Shown piece by piece: positions 25,101 to 33,847 of a stretch of 64,000 bases of DNA (within the stretch, counting starts at the first letter, position 1; every line of letters starts with the position of its first letter). The DNA is taken from contig JBGPHT010000016.1 in NCBI GenBank assembly GCA_041484525.1, positions 15,474 through 79,473 of the forward strand. Reading direction: 5' to 3'. The DNA is from JBGPHT01 sp041484525 (GTDB lineage Bacteria > Acidobacteriota > Terriglobia > Bryobacterales > Bryobacteraceae). Both the position numbers and the translations under genes were made by a program. The notes under the pieces are model-generated. The model was not told the origin of the DNA, ran no database searches, and was given only the letters and a program-made list of their open reading frames with translations.

Positions 25101-26246
25101 ATGAGGATCAAATCGTATTTTTCGCGAACCGTGGAAGACGCCATGACCTCGGCGCGGCAGGAATTAGGCCCCGACGCGATGCTCGTCAACAGCCACCAGT
25201 CCTCGCCTGAAAGCCGGCATCTGGGCGCGTACGAGGTAGTCTTCGCTACGGATTTGAACCTGGGCGAACATCCCCCGGAGACGCCGTCCGAGCCCGGCAG
25301 TCAATCGAGCACACGCCTCTCCACGGAAGTGGGGGAATTGAAGAAGGAACTGGAGGGCATGCGCCGCGCGATATCGCGCTCGGCATTTGTTTCGGCGCAA
25401 TGGATCGGAGCGCCCCCGGACGCTACCGAAGCCTACAACGTGCTCACGGACAACGAGGTCTCGGCGGAGCTGGCGCGCGAGATCGTGCATGCCGCCGCCG
25501 CCCGCGTGGCCGGACCAGGGCAACCGGCGGGCCAGCCGGCTCAACGGCTGAACCCGGCTGCCTTCCAAAGAGCGCTGGCCGAGGAAATCGAATCGCGCAT
25601 TACGGCGAAGCCTGTGCTGGGGCGCGGCGAAGCGCGGCCTCGGATCGTGGCGCTGGTCGGCCCGCCCGGGGCCGGCAAGACGACCACCCTCGTCAAACTG
25701 GCGGTCAATTACGGGCTGGCGTGCCGCAGGCCCGCCATGCTGCTCTCGGTCGACACGTATCGGGTGGCTGCCGCCGAGCAGTTACGCTCCTATGCGGCCA
25801 TCCTCGGCGTCGCGTTCCAGTTACTCGAAACCTTGCCGGCGCTGGCGCAGGCGATCGAGGAGCACCGCGGCAAGGACCTGATCCTGATCGATACGCCCGG
25901 ATTCTGTTTCGGCGATATGGATGTTCCGGCGGCGCTGGCCCACCTGCTTTCGACGCGCGGCGACATCGACACTCAGCTCGTGCTTTCCGCATCCACCAAG
26001 CCGGCCGACCTGGCCCGGATGGTGGATGAGTATGAAATCTTCCGTCCGCAAAAGCTGCTGTTCACCAAGCTGGATGAGACGGGATCGTTCGGTCCCATCC
26101 TCAACGAGGTAGCGCGCACGGGCAAGGCACTCTCCTTCTTCACTGCCGGACAACGCATACCGGAGGACATCGAGGAGGCGGGCCCGGGCCGGCTGGCGAA
26201 ACTGGTGTTGTCGGGCGGATGCGCGCGGGCGCGGTCGGCGGCTTAG
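25101..26246 (+). CDS. flhF: Flagellar SRP-family GTPase FlhF
   Basis: 381 residues. The N-terminal B domain begins MRIKSYFSRTVEDAMTSARQ, typical of FlhF. The NG GTPase domain starts near residue 185 with the P-loop GPPGAGKTTTLVKLA, followed by LSVDTYRVAAAEQLRSYA, the DTPGF switch and TKLDETGSFGPILNEV. FlhF sets the number and polar location of flagella together with FlhG. No flhG follows; the next gene is fliA. The G4 segment reads TKLD, as in the family. Confidence 0.95.
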   Translation: MRIKSYFSRTVEDAMTSARQELGPDAMLVNSHQSSPESRHLGAYEVVFATDLNLGEHPPETPSEPGSQSSTRLSTEVGELKKELEGMRRAISRSAFVSAQWIGAPPDATEAYNVLTDNEVSAELAREIVHAAAARVAGPGQPAGQPAQRLNPAAFQRALAEEIESRITAKPVLGRGEARPRIVALVGPPGAGKTTTLVKLAVNYGLACRRPAMLLSVDTYRVAAAEQLRSYAAILGVAFQLLETLPALAQAIEEHRGKDLILIDTPGFCFGDMDVPAALAHLLSTRGDIDTQLVLSASTKPADLARMVDEYEIFRPQKLLFTKLDETGSFGPILNEVARTGKALSFFTAGQRIPEDIEEAGPGRLAKLVLSGGCARARSAA

Positions 26247-26268
26247 GAGCTGTGAATGGCGGAACCCA

Positions 26269-27024
26269 ATGTACGCATATGCGGTTTCTGACGTGATTAA
26301 CGAAGACGAGCGCGAGCGGCTGATCCTGGAACACCTGCCCCAGGTGCGCTTGATTGCGCGCCGGATACAGGAGCGCCTCCCGGAGAATATCTGCATCGAG
26401 GACCTGATCTCCACCGGAGTCATCGGGCTGATCTCGGCCATCGACAACTTCGACCCGGCCCACAAAGTGAAGTTGAAGACGTACGCGGAGTACAAGATCC
26501 GCGGCGCCATTCTCGACAGCCTGCGGGGCCTGGATTGGGCGCCGCGGCAGAAGCGGCGGAAGTCCAAGCAAATCGAGGCCGCGATCGCCGTGTTGGAACA
26601 GCATCTGCACCGCGCACCCACCGAAGAAGAGATTGCGGCTCAACTCGACCTTTCGCTCGCCGAGTATCACGAGTGGCTGGTGGAAATTCGGGGCTTGAAC
26701 ATCGCCAGCCTGGAATATTCGGGCAACGATCAGGGGAAGGACCTGCTGCAGTATCTTCCCGACAAGCAGGAGGACCTGCCCTCGACGCTCCTCGAGCGTT
26801 CCGAGCTGGAGCGTCTGCTGGCGGAAGGCATCGACAAGATCCCCGAAATCGAGCGCACCGTCCTCAGCCTCTACTACAACGAGGAACTCACGCTCCGCGA
26901 GATCGCACAGATCGTAAAGCTGCATGAATCCCGCATCTCACAGTTGAAATCTCAGGCGATCCTGCGGCTGCGCAGTCAACTGGCGGTGCAATGGCCGGTG
27001 ACTCGCGGCATGGTGACGGCATGA
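26269..27024 (+). CDS. fliA: Flagellar sigma factor FliA (sigma-28)
   Basis: 251 residues with sigma region 2 (LPENICIEDLISTGVIGLIS, YAEYKIRGAILDSLRGLDWA with PRQKRR), region 3 (RAPTEEEIAAQLDLSLAEY) and region 4 (PEIERTVLSLYYNEELTLRE with IAQIVKLHESRISQLKSQAI). The region order and G-x-DW-x-PR motif mark the FliA/WhiG group. It should direct RNA polymerase to the GCCGATAA-type promoters found at three places in this cluster and be held inactive by FlgM (33904-34212). It overlaps the following gene by ATGA. Confidence 0.94.
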   Translation: MYAYAVSDVINEDERERLILEHLPQVRLIARRIQERLPENICIEDLISTGVIGLISAIDNFDPAHKVKLKTYAEYKIRGAILDSLRGLDWAPRQKRRKSKQIEAAIAVLEQHLHRAPTEEEIAAQLDLSLAEYHEWLVEIRGLNIASLEYSGNDQGKDLLQYLPDKQEDLPSTLLERSELERLLAEGIDKIPEIERTVLSLYYNEELTLREIAQIVKLHESRISQLKSQAILRLRSQLAVQWPVTRGMVTA

Positions 27025-27920
27025 GTCCGGATGAACCGAACGGGCAGTTGCGGCTGGATGCCACCGCAAATTCCCGGGAACTGATCGATCAGTGGGTGAA
27101 CACACTGGCGCAGGTTCTGGAATCGATGACGGACCAGAAGCCGAGTACCCGCTGGCAGGCCGTCAGCGGGACCTTGGAGGAAGTCGGCCCGCCTCAGGGG
27201 CCGGGTGAAGAGATCGAGGTAATGTGGTGGCAGCAGGCGCTCAACACGGAGTCCGACGCCATCATTTGGATCGGCGCCCAGCGGGCGACGTGGTTGGAAG
27301 CGGGCGGCCTGACGCTGAAAGCCGCCGGCCTCGAAACCGTCGAGCTGTCCGAAGCGCGCAACACATGGTGCGAAATCCTGGGCCAGACGTCGTCACCCGT
27401 CGCCCGTTCGATCAGTGCAATGGTCGGGCGCGAGGTGAACTGGCAAACCGGAACGGAACCGGAGCAGGCTCCAGGTGTGCTGCAATGGGCGTCCGTCTTC
27501 CTCGCATTCGCGGGCGAGCCTTTGCCGCCGTTGCTGGTCGGAGTGAGTCCCAAGCTAGTGGAATTGATCTCGGCGCCGCCCGCCCCATCCGAATCCGAGG
27601 GGCGAGAGCCGGAAGCCGCGACGCCCGATCCGCTCGATGGACCCTCTGTCCCGTTGACCTCCCGGACGCTCGATCTACTCCTCGATGTGGACCTGCCGAT
27701 CAGCATTTCGTTCGGCACGGCCGAACTGACGGTGAAGGATGTCTTGAAACTCACCACCGGGTCGATCGTCGAGCTGAACCGCGGGGTCAACGATCCGGTC
27801 GAGGTGCTGGTGAACCGCTGCCTGATCGCGCACGGCGAGGTGGTGGTGGTGGAGGGCAACTATGGAGTGAGAATCCAGAAGATTGCCAGCCGCCAGGACC
27901 GCCTGCGGAGCATCCGATGA
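27021..27920 (+). CDS. FliN/FliY-type switch protein with unusual N-terminal domain
   Basis: 299 residues from the ATG that overlaps the fliA stop. The last 85 residues are a complete SpoA/FliN domain (TLDLLLDVDLPISISFGTAE, LTVKDVLKLTTGSIVELNRG, VNRCLIAHGEVVVVEGNYGV). The first 190 residues have FliY/FliM-like hints (two repeats of an acidic strand-helix unit) but no CheC active-site motif was found, and a Pro/Glu-rich linker joins the two parts. Together with the minimal FliN at 19527 it could supply the C-ring in place of a standard FliM-FliN pair; that is inference. Confidence 0.85.
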   Translation: MSPDEPNGQLRLDATANSRELIDQWVNTLAQVLESMTDQKPSTRWQAVSGTLEEVGPPQGPGEEIEVMWWQQALNTESDAIIWIGAQRATWLEAGGLTLKAAGLETVELSEARNTWCEILGQTSSPVARSISAMVGREVNWQTGTEPEQAPGVLQWASVFLAFAGEPLPPLLVGVSPKLVELISAPPAPSESEGREPEAATPDPLDGPSVPLTSRTLDLLLDVDLPISISFGTAELTVKDVLKLTTGSIVELNRGVNDPVEVLVNRCLIAHGEVVVVEGNYGVRIQKIASRQDRLRSIR

Positions 27921-28306
27921 ACGTGATTCCCTTCGCTCTCCTGGCCGGCTTCGCTTTGGCTGCGGTCGCCGCGAGTCTGTTTGCGATCTTCCGCGCCCAC
28001 ATCCTGGTTCACGTCACCGAACGGCGCGCGCAGGCCGGCGTCGAGGAATCCGAAGCGGCCATAAGAACCCTCCGCGTTGCGCTCGACGGGCTCTCTGAAG
28101 AACTTCAAGAAGTCCGGCAGCAGCCACAGGTCGTCATGGCGTCCGCGACTCCCAAGCCCGGACTCAACCTGAGCAAGCGATCGCAGGCTCTCCGCATGCA
28201 CCGCCGCGGCGACACTGCCCAGGTGATCGCGACGTCCTTGCAAGTGCCGCAGCAGGAAGTCGACCTGCTGTTGAAGGTACATCGGATCCTGATCAGCAAT
28301 CTCTAG
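27917..28306 (+). CDS. Membrane-anchored coiled-coil/HTH protein of the flagellar operon (DUF2802-like)
   Basis: 129 residues. One N-terminal membrane helix (FALLAGFALAAVAASLFAIF) is followed by a charged helical stretch (EESEAAIRTLRVALDGLSEE) and a C-terminal helix-turn-helix-like segment: NLSKRSQALRMHRRGDTAQV, then IATSLQVPQQEVDLLLKVHR. Small proteins with this layout (DUF2802 type) are common at the ends of flagellar operons and have no settled function. It overlaps the SpoA gene by ATGA. Confidence 0.78.
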   Translation: MNVIPFALLAGFALAAVAASLFAIFRAHILVHVTERRAQAGVEESEAAIRTLRVALDGLSEELQEVRQQPQVVMASATPKPGLNLSKRSQALRMHRRGDTAQVIATSLQVPQQEVDLLLKVHRILISNL

Positions 28307-28362
28307 CCTTCCGCCCCGGACGCATGCGCGGCTTCGCCGTACACCATAATAGGAGTAACGCT

Positions 28363-29205
28363 ATGACGGTCGAGATCGAAGGCGTCACGTTACATCTCGC
28401 GCATCCGGACGAGCTCACTGTCCAATGGGTGGGACAGGACGAGTTGATGCGGCAACTCCTGGCCGCATGGATGGTAGTGAACGATCAGGATCTCCCCATG
28501 AACCCGCGGCTTCTGGGAAAGCCGGGCGTGGGAAAGACTACGCTCGCCTATGCCGCCGGCCGGCGCATGGGCCGCGACGTCTACATCCTGCAGGCCACCA
28601 TGGACACCCGGCCGGAAGATCTGCTGGTCACACCAGTCATCGAAGGCGGGGGCACGCTGCGGTATGTGGCGTCGCCGCTGGTTACGGCCATGATCCGCGG
28701 CGGCGTCGCCATTGTGGACGAAGGTAACCGCATGAGCGAAAAGAGCTGGGCGAGTCTGGCGCCGCTGCTCGACAACCGTCGCTACGTGGAATCGATCGTG
28801 GCCGGTATCAAGATCAAGGCGCATCCGCAATTTCGGCTGGTGGCGACCATGAACGACGATGCGTCCACGTTCGAGCTGCCGGAGTACATTCATTCGCGGC
28901 TCCAGCCGCAGATCTTCATCGATTTTCCGGAGCGCGACGAAGAGTTGCACATCCTTCGCGAGAACCTGCCCTTCGCCGAAGAGCGGATCTTGATCTATGT
29001 CACGAATTTTCTCCAGATGGCCCATGCCGCCGACGAGCGCTACACGGTGCGCGACGGCATCAACGTGGCCCGGTTTGCCATTAAGCTGAAGAGCCTGGCT
29101 ACCCAGCGCACGCACGAGGCGGAAGCGCTGGAAATCGCCATCACCCAGGTCTTGGGCGAGGAAGCGCTGCGCTATGTCCGGCGAGATCGACCTTCCGCTT
29201 CCTGA
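28363..29205 (+). CDS. MoxR-type AAA+ ATPase
   Basis: 280 residues from the ATG with AGGAG upstream. The AAA_5/MoxR signature is complete: Walker A GKPGVGKTTLAYAAGRRMG, Walker B VAIVDEGNRM, the LAPLLDNRRYVES pre-sensor insert, sensor 1 in LVATMNDD and the IHSRLQPQIFIDFP arginine-finger region. MoxR ATPases act as chaperones that usually load or activate partner proteins, often with a von Willebrand A protein encoded beside them. Here the partner gene overlaps the 3' end by 32 bp and encodes a different kind of protein. The location directly behind a flagellar operon may be chance. Confidence 0.9.
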   Translation: MTVEIEGVTLHLAHPDELTVQWVGQDELMRQLLAAWMVVNDQDLPMNPRLLGKPGVGKTTLAYAAGRRMGRDVYILQATMDTRPEDLLVTPVIEGGGTLRYVASPLVTAMIRGGVAIVDEGNRMSEKSWASLAPLLDNRRYVESIVAGIKIKAHPQFRLVATMNDDASTFELPEYIHSRLQPQIFIDFPERDEELHILRENLPFAEERILIYVTNFLQMAHAADERYTVRDGINVARFAIKLKSLATQRTHEAEALEIAITQVLGEEALRYVRRDRPSAS

Positions 29206-31009
29206 TCCCGGCAGCCGCACGCGCGGCCGGTTCACGTATTTCCCGGTCGTGCCCGGCCGCGTGGAGTTCGCCGTCGAAGTGCGGCAGGCGATCCTGCGCG
29301 AGCAGCCGGAGGTCATCGCGCTCGAACTGCCCGCTTCCCTGCAGCGCGTCTGGCTGCGTGCCGTCGCCCGGCTGCCCGAGATTTCCGTCCTGTTCTACCC
29401 CGATGAGACAGCGGGCGAGGACCAGGCCGTCTACGTTCCGGTCGAGCCGTCCGACCCATTTACCGAGGCCATCCGCACGGGGCTCGAAATCGGAGCCGAA
29501 ATTGTTTTCGCCGATCCCGAGGCAGCCGAGCGTCCCCACCTGCGCGATTCCTACCCGGACACGTATGCCGTGCGTCACATCGGTCTGGCACGATACGTCG
29601 ATGCGTACCGGATCTATCCACAGCCCCGAACCGCCGAGATCGCGCGCCACGCGGCCGGCATCGCCTGGAAACTGCAGGGCGCCAATCCGTCGGCCCGGGT
29701 GATGATCGTGATCTCGCTCAACCTCCTCGATCCGGTGCTCGACGCCATGCAGGAGCCGCAGGCGCAGCCCATGGCGCGCTCGCATCGCGAAGGCGTGCAG
29801 GTGCTGAATCCGCACCCGGAATGCCTGGGCGAGATCACCGCCGAATATCCGGCCCTCCAGTGGCGCTACGAGACCTTCCGCAATCTGCTGACGGATGCGC
29901 GCCTGATCGATCGCCGGCACGCGCAGCTCGCCGTTTTCCGCGATGCGGAGAAGGAGTATGAGGCCTCCACCGGCGAGCGCGTTACCCACTGGCAGCGGCG
30001 CCTACTGGCGCGCTATGCCCGCAACCTCGCGCTCATCGCCAATGAACTCTCGGCCGGCATTTTCGATCTCACCGTGGCCGCCCGCGCCATCGCCGACGAC
30101 AACTACGCCTGGGACGTGTGGGAGATCGCCAGCCGCTACCCGCCGCAGAAGACGGAATCGGACGTGATGACGGTGCGGATCTCGGGCGAAGAAGTGTGGA
30201 TCGACACGCGGCGCATCCGCCTGCGGCGCCGCCTTCCCAGCACGAAACGGCGGATGCGGCCGTACGGCCTCAAACGCCGGAAAAAGGAAGCCGTTCCCGG
30301 AGAATGGGCCAGCCAGTTGAATGGCGCGGCCATCTGCTCCTACCCGCCGGAAGACCTGGTGATCGAAGATTACGGCCGCTTCTTAAAGAAGAAGGGCAAG
30401 AGCATTCTTTCTGAAGAGCGCGTACAGGTGGAGCCGTTCACCACGTCGATTCTGGACGGCATCGACATGCGGGAGACGATCCGCCGCTGGTACGAAGGCC
30501 GAATCTACGTCCGCCAGTTCCAAAAGATTCAGGGGGAAGTGGGCTCGGTGGTGGTGATTTTCGACGAGGATCGCGACAATCGCTACCCGTACATGACCAC
30601 GTGGCTTGGTGAAAATCAGAACGAATCCGACATGGCGTTCTATTCCACATTTCCATTCGACCGGCTGGTGGGCCCTGGTATCGGCCGTGCGGAGTATGGC
30701 GGTTTCCTGATGAGTCTTCCGCCGCGGCGCATGTACGACGTCTGGCAGGATGCGGATTACGAATTCGCCGAGTCGAAATCGGAGCGTCTGCTGCTGGCCG
30801 CGGTGGATTATTCGATTCACCGGCACGTGGTCTACGTGGCCGCCAAGCCGCCGCGCACGATTTTCAAGACCATCGCTTCCCGCGTCGGCCGCACCATCAT
30901 CTACATTCCCATCGGCCAGCTTTCGCCGGTGTCGCTGAAAAAGATTCGCGTCGTCCACGTGCTGGACGGCTACGAAAAACGAGAAAACGCCAAAGACTAT
31001 TTGTGGTGA
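29174..31009 (+). CDS. Large unknown protein paired with MoxR; N-terminal half TraB/TIKI/DUF5682-like
   Basis: 611 residues starting inside the MoxR gene, so translation is probably coupled. Residues 20-110 follow the pattern of the TraB/TIKI/EreA-like fold: FAVEVRQAILREQPEVIALE with LPASLQRVWL, then a hydrophobic strand ISVLFYP, a PFTEAIRTGLEIGAEIVFAD segment and a RHIGLARYVDAYRIYP segment. The second half is basic (RRRLPSTKRRMRPYGLKRRK) and then contains VVVIFDEDRDNRYPYMTTWL and PPRRMYDVWQDADYEF. DUF5682 proteins, which are encoded next to MoxR and VWA genes, have a similar opening. No VWA gene is present here. No catalytic residues can be named with confidence. Confidence 0.7.
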   Translation: MSGEIDLPLPDPGSRTRGRFTYFPVVPGRVEFAVEVRQAILREQPEVIALELPASLQRVWLRAVARLPEISVLFYPDETAGEDQAVYVPVEPSDPFTEAIRTGLEIGAEIVFADPEAAERPHLRDSYPDTYAVRHIGLARYVDAYRIYPQPRTAEIARHAAGIAWKLQGANPSARVMIVISLNLLDPVLDAMQEPQAQPMARSHREGVQVLNPHPECLGEITAEYPALQWRYETFRNLLTDARLIDRRHAQLAVFRDAEKEYEASTGERVTHWQRRLLARYARNLALIANELSAGIFDLTVAARAIADDNYAWDVWEIASRYPPQKTESDVMTVRISGEEVWIDTRRIRLRRRLPSTKRRMRPYGLKRRKKEAVPGEWASQLNGAAICSYPPEDLVIEDYGRFLKKKGKSILSEERVQVEPFTTSILDGIDMRETIRRWYEGRIYVRQFQKIQGEVGSVVVIFDEDRDNRYPYMTTWLGENQNESDMAFYSTFPFDRLVGPGIGRAEYGGFLMSLPPRRMYDVWQDADYEFAESKSERLLLAAVDYSIHRHVVYVAAKPPRTIFKTIASRVGRTIIYIPIGQLSPVSLKKIRVVHVLDGYEKRENAKDYLW

Positions 31010-31080
31010 CCCGGCCCTCGATACCCCAGACCCGACGCAGCCCTGAGTGTGCGTTTCTTATCGTTGCGATACAGCGACTC

Positions 31081-31097
31081 GGCCATATCATATGGCC
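31081..31097. promoter_or_regulatory. Perfect 17-bp inverted repeat (possible operator)
   Basis: GGCCATAT-C-ATATGGCC is a perfect dyad of two 8-bp arms around one base. It lies 13 bp ahead of the preferred start of the broken metalloprotease gene and after the end of the 611-residue protein gene. Such symmetry suits a dimeric repressor, but no regulator gene is adjacent. It is not followed by a T-run, so it is not a terminator. Confidence 0.35.
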
Positions 31098-31109
31098 CTA
31101 AGGGTGACC

Positions 31110-31863
31110 ATGCGACATTCCAGGTCTTGTTCTCTTTTCGGAGCGTCCCCACTGCCGGGCGCAGCGATTTCGATCGCCTTGTTCGTATTCTGCCCGCGGC
31201 CCGTCGCGGCCTCCACCGTGGTCGTGCAGCCGATCCATGTCTGCAACAACGCGGGTGCGAACTGCGGCGACGCCGGCAACCAGTTGTTCACGGCGGCCAC
31301 CAACACCATTTGGGCGAATGCCGGAGTCAACGTGATGTTCCTCCCCTTCACTTCGGTGAACAACACCGCCTTGCAGGTGATCGACAATGCCGCCGATCTG
31401 GCGGCTCTGTTTGGCGACGCCTCGGCCAATTCCAGCGCCACGCTCATTTCGATGTGGTTTGTCACGCTTATCAACGATTGCGGCGGTGGGGCGGCATTCG
31501 GCTGCGCCAATACGCCCGGCAACCGAATCGCGATCGATGACGATACGTTCACATTCAACGGCTGGCGTGGGGCGGATCGATACTATCGCACGTGAGATCG
31601 GCCACAGTCTCGGGCTGCCGCATTGTAACGACGCCGACCGGCTCGAAGCGGCAGCCTGCGGCGCCGATTTCCTCATGCGGTCCGCCGGACGCACGATTCC
31701 GGCCGCAGTCGGCGATATCGACCCCAATGGACTGAAACTGGACAAGCTCTCGGCCGTCGAAAGAGCCGCCGCGCTGCGCAGTCCGCTGGTTCCGGAGCCT
31801 TCCACATGGCTACTCACTCTGGTTGTCGCGCCGCTATTCCTGCGGGCCCGGAAGCGCGGTTGA
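31110..31863 (+). pseudogene. PEP-CTERM protein with degenerate zinc-metalloprotease motif, frameshifted
   Basis: The first frame gives a signal peptide (ISIALFVFCPRPVAAS) and a secreted domain up to FTFNGWRG, then meets TGA at 31593. Removing one G from the GGGG at 31569-31572 joins it to the frame that continues DTIAREIGHSLGLPHCNDAD and ends with the sorting tail VPEPSTWLLTLVVAPLFLRA plus basic residues, a PEP-CTERM signal. The metal-binding motif should be HExxHxxGxxH, but the first His is Arg (CGT at 31591-31593). The gene is therefore either inactivated twice or carries sequence errors. The AAGGG ahead of 31110 supports that start. Confidence 0.7.
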
Positions 31864-32409
31864 CTTACGGAGGTTTCGGGAAGCTGCGGCTGGCGCTGTC
31901 GGTTGTGGCGTGGCTGGCAGTGGCGGCTCCCGTGCCGGATTCAAAGAATATCCCGCCCAAAGAGCGTGAGTATTTCTCGGCCGACCGCAATTACAGTTTG
32001 CGCCTCCGAACTCCGGATGAGTGGAAAACCAAGAAGGTGGTCGCGCAACTACTCCGGCGTGGGAACGCCACGCTTTGGTCGACGATTCTTCCCCAGGAAT
32101 ACGGTCCTCGCTTCGCGGTAGTAGGCAACGATGGCGCCGTACTGCTGTTCGACGAGTGGATCGACGTGGCAAGCCCGCTGGCACTGGTATTGCTGGATTC
32201 GCGCGGACAGATCGCCAAACAGACCAGCTTCCAGGAATTGGCGCGCCTTCTGAATGTTCCGGGAAACCCAGATCGTTTCCATGGCAAGCTTCGGTCCGTG
32301 GATGCAGGGCGAGCCTACGGTCGACACGAAAATCGGCGCCGCTAAAATCAAGGCCGCCGGCAAGACGCTCGTCATCCGCCTATCCGATGGCCGAATCTCT
32401 ATCGAATAA
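31860..32409 (+). pseudogene. Secreted unknown protein, broken by one extra G
   Basis: A signal-like segment (LRLALSVVAWLAVAAPVP) is followed by about 130 residues without recognised family, including EREYFSADRNYSLRLRTPDE and VVGNDGAVLLFDEWIDVASP. In the first frame the reading runs into nonsense after LNVPGNP. Removing one G from the GGG at 32261-32263 gives LNVPETQIVSMASFGPWMQG and a natural end, KTLVIRLSDGRISIE with TAA at 32407-32409, which abuts the stop of the convergent regulator exactly. The start is uncertain: an ATG at 31806 or a TTG at 31860 that overlaps the upstream stop. Confidence 0.6.
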
Positions 32410-33774
32410 TCAGTTGGATGCCGCCAACGATTCCAGGCTCTTGACCTTGGCCGACAATGTGGTGCGTTTGAGGTGCAGCATGTCGGCGGCAGCCTGCTTG
32501 TTCCCTCCGGTTTTTTGCAGCGCCTGATCGAGGATGCTGCGCTCGATCCAAGCCAGCGTCTGCGCGTAATCCAGACCGCCGTCGGGAACGGCAATCAGGT
32601 GGGCTTCCGGCAGAACCGGGGTTCGCGCCGGGACGGGCATCGGAAAATCGCCGGGCCCGAGGACCGGCCGTTCCCCGCTGAGCGCCGTCGCCATTTCCAC
32701 CGCGTTCTCCAACTGCCGGACATTCCCCGGCCACGAGTAACTGCATAGGCGGTCGGCCGCCTCGAGGGAGATGGACTTGACCGGAATTTCTTCGATCCGG
32801 CAAATCTTGTCGACGAAGTACCGGGCCAGCAGGCTGATGTCGGACCGCCTCTGGCGCAGCGGCGGCATCTGGATCGGCACCACATTCAGCCGGTAATATA
32901 GGTCCTCGCGGAACCGGCCCTCGCGGACGCGGTCCGTCAAATCGCAGTTTGTAGCCGCCACCACACGCGCGTCGGCGCGAATGGTCTCGGAGCTGCCGAG
33001 CCGCTGAAATTCCCGCTCCTGAAGCACGCGGAGTAACTTGGCCTGCAGTTCGAGCGGCATATCGCCGATTTCGTCCAGGAATAGGGTGCCGCCCTGCGCC
33101 TGCTCGAAGCGGCCGGCGCGGGCCTGAATGGCCCCGGTAAACGCGCCCCGGACGTGGCCGAACAGCTCGTCTTCGAGCAGGTTCTCCGGCAGGGCGCTGC
33201 AATTCACGGCAACCCACGGCCCGCGGCGGCGGGGTCCGGCCAAGTGGAGAGCGCGTGCGGCGATTTCCTTCCCGGTGCCCGTCTCGCCCGTTATCAGGAC
33301 GGTAGCGCGGCGTCCGCCGACCATGCGGATCAAATGCGCGACTTGGCGGATTTCAGGGCTGTCGCCCACCAGCAGGTCTTCCCAATCTTCCCGAGCTACG
33401 TGTTCCACCAACCGGACCAGGTCCCGGCTGGATCTCTCCTCGATAGCCCGGGAAATCTGTTCGTACACCCTATCGTCGGCATCCAGGAATCCGCACACGC
33501 CGAGACGCACCAGCCGGACCGCGTCCGATACCTTGGCTTGTGGGTCCCTAATAAGGACCGGGGTGGTGGGTGCAAAACGTTGTACCTCTTCAAACAGGTC
33601 ATCCGGAAGCCAGTCGGGCATCGGAAAATCCAACACTGCCGCGTCGTAATGAGTATGTCGTAGCTGGTCGATCGCCCGGTCCGGGGGCCGGTATTCGAAG
33701 CTCCAGGGGGAATTGCGGCCTTCAGACGGGGTCTGGGGGGAAGCGCTGATCCACAATACTCGTTTCGCGTCCAT
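32410..33774 (-). CDS. Sigma-54-dependent activator, FleQ/FlrC-like
   Basis: 454 residues in three parts. Residues 1-120 resemble a receiver domain (AAVLDFPMPDW, GVCGFLDADD), but the N-terminal acidic pocket is missing, so phosphorylation control is doubtful. Residues 135-370 are the AAA+ core with Walker A GETGTGKE, an intact GAFTGA loop for sigma-54 contact and Walker B GGTLFLDEIG. The C-terminus is a Fis-type HTH (GGNKQAAADMLHLKRTTLSA). Its position between fli/flh genes and flgM-N-K-L makes it the probable master regulator of flagellar genes. It diverges from flgM. Confidence 0.92.
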   Translation of the reverse strand: MDAKRVLWISASPQTPSEGRNSPWSFEYRPPDRAIDQLRHTHYDAAVLDFPMPDWLPDDLFEEVQRFAPTTPVLIRDPQAKVSDAVRLVRLGVCGFLDADDRVYEQISRAIEERSSRDLVRLVEHVAREDWEDLLVGDSPEIRQVAHLIRMVGGRRATVLITGETGTGKEIAARALHLAGPRRRGPWVAVNCSALPENLLEDELFGHVRGAFTGAIQARAGRFEQAQGGTLFLDEIGDMPLELQAKLLRVLQEREFQRLGSSETIRADARVVAATNCDLTDRVREGRFREDLYYRLNVVPIQMPPLRQRRSDISLLARYFVDKICRIEEIPVKSISLEAADRLCSYSWPGNVRQLENAVEMATALSGERPVLGPGDFPMPVPARTPVLPEAHLIAVPDGGLDYAQTLAWIERSILDQALQKTGGNKQAAADMLHLKRTTLSAKVKSLESLAASN

Positions 33775-33787
33775 GGTTTCACAGCAG

Positions 33788-33814
33788 CTATCGGCAGAAC
33801 GGCGGGAAACGTTA
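33788..33814 (-). promoter_or_regulatory. Candidate sigma-28 promoter facing the sigma-54 activator gene
   Basis: On the minus strand TAACGTTT (7 of 8 against TAAAGTTT) at 33807-33814 is followed after exactly 11 bp by GCCGATAG (7 of 8 against GCCGATAA) at 33788-33795. This is the best overall FliA match seen in the window. It would start transcription only about 7 bp before the annotated ATG at 33774, leaving almost no leader; either the transcript is near-leaderless or translation starts further in. Confidence 0.5.
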
Positions 33815-33847
33815 AGCGTCAGCGAAAGAATATTTGAACGTAAGGAC

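Noticed and set aside
31580..31600. TGA at 31593 in the metalloprotease frame as a selenocysteine codon
   Set aside because: Reading through does not give the HExxH frame; a one-base shift does, so this is a frameshift, not Sec.
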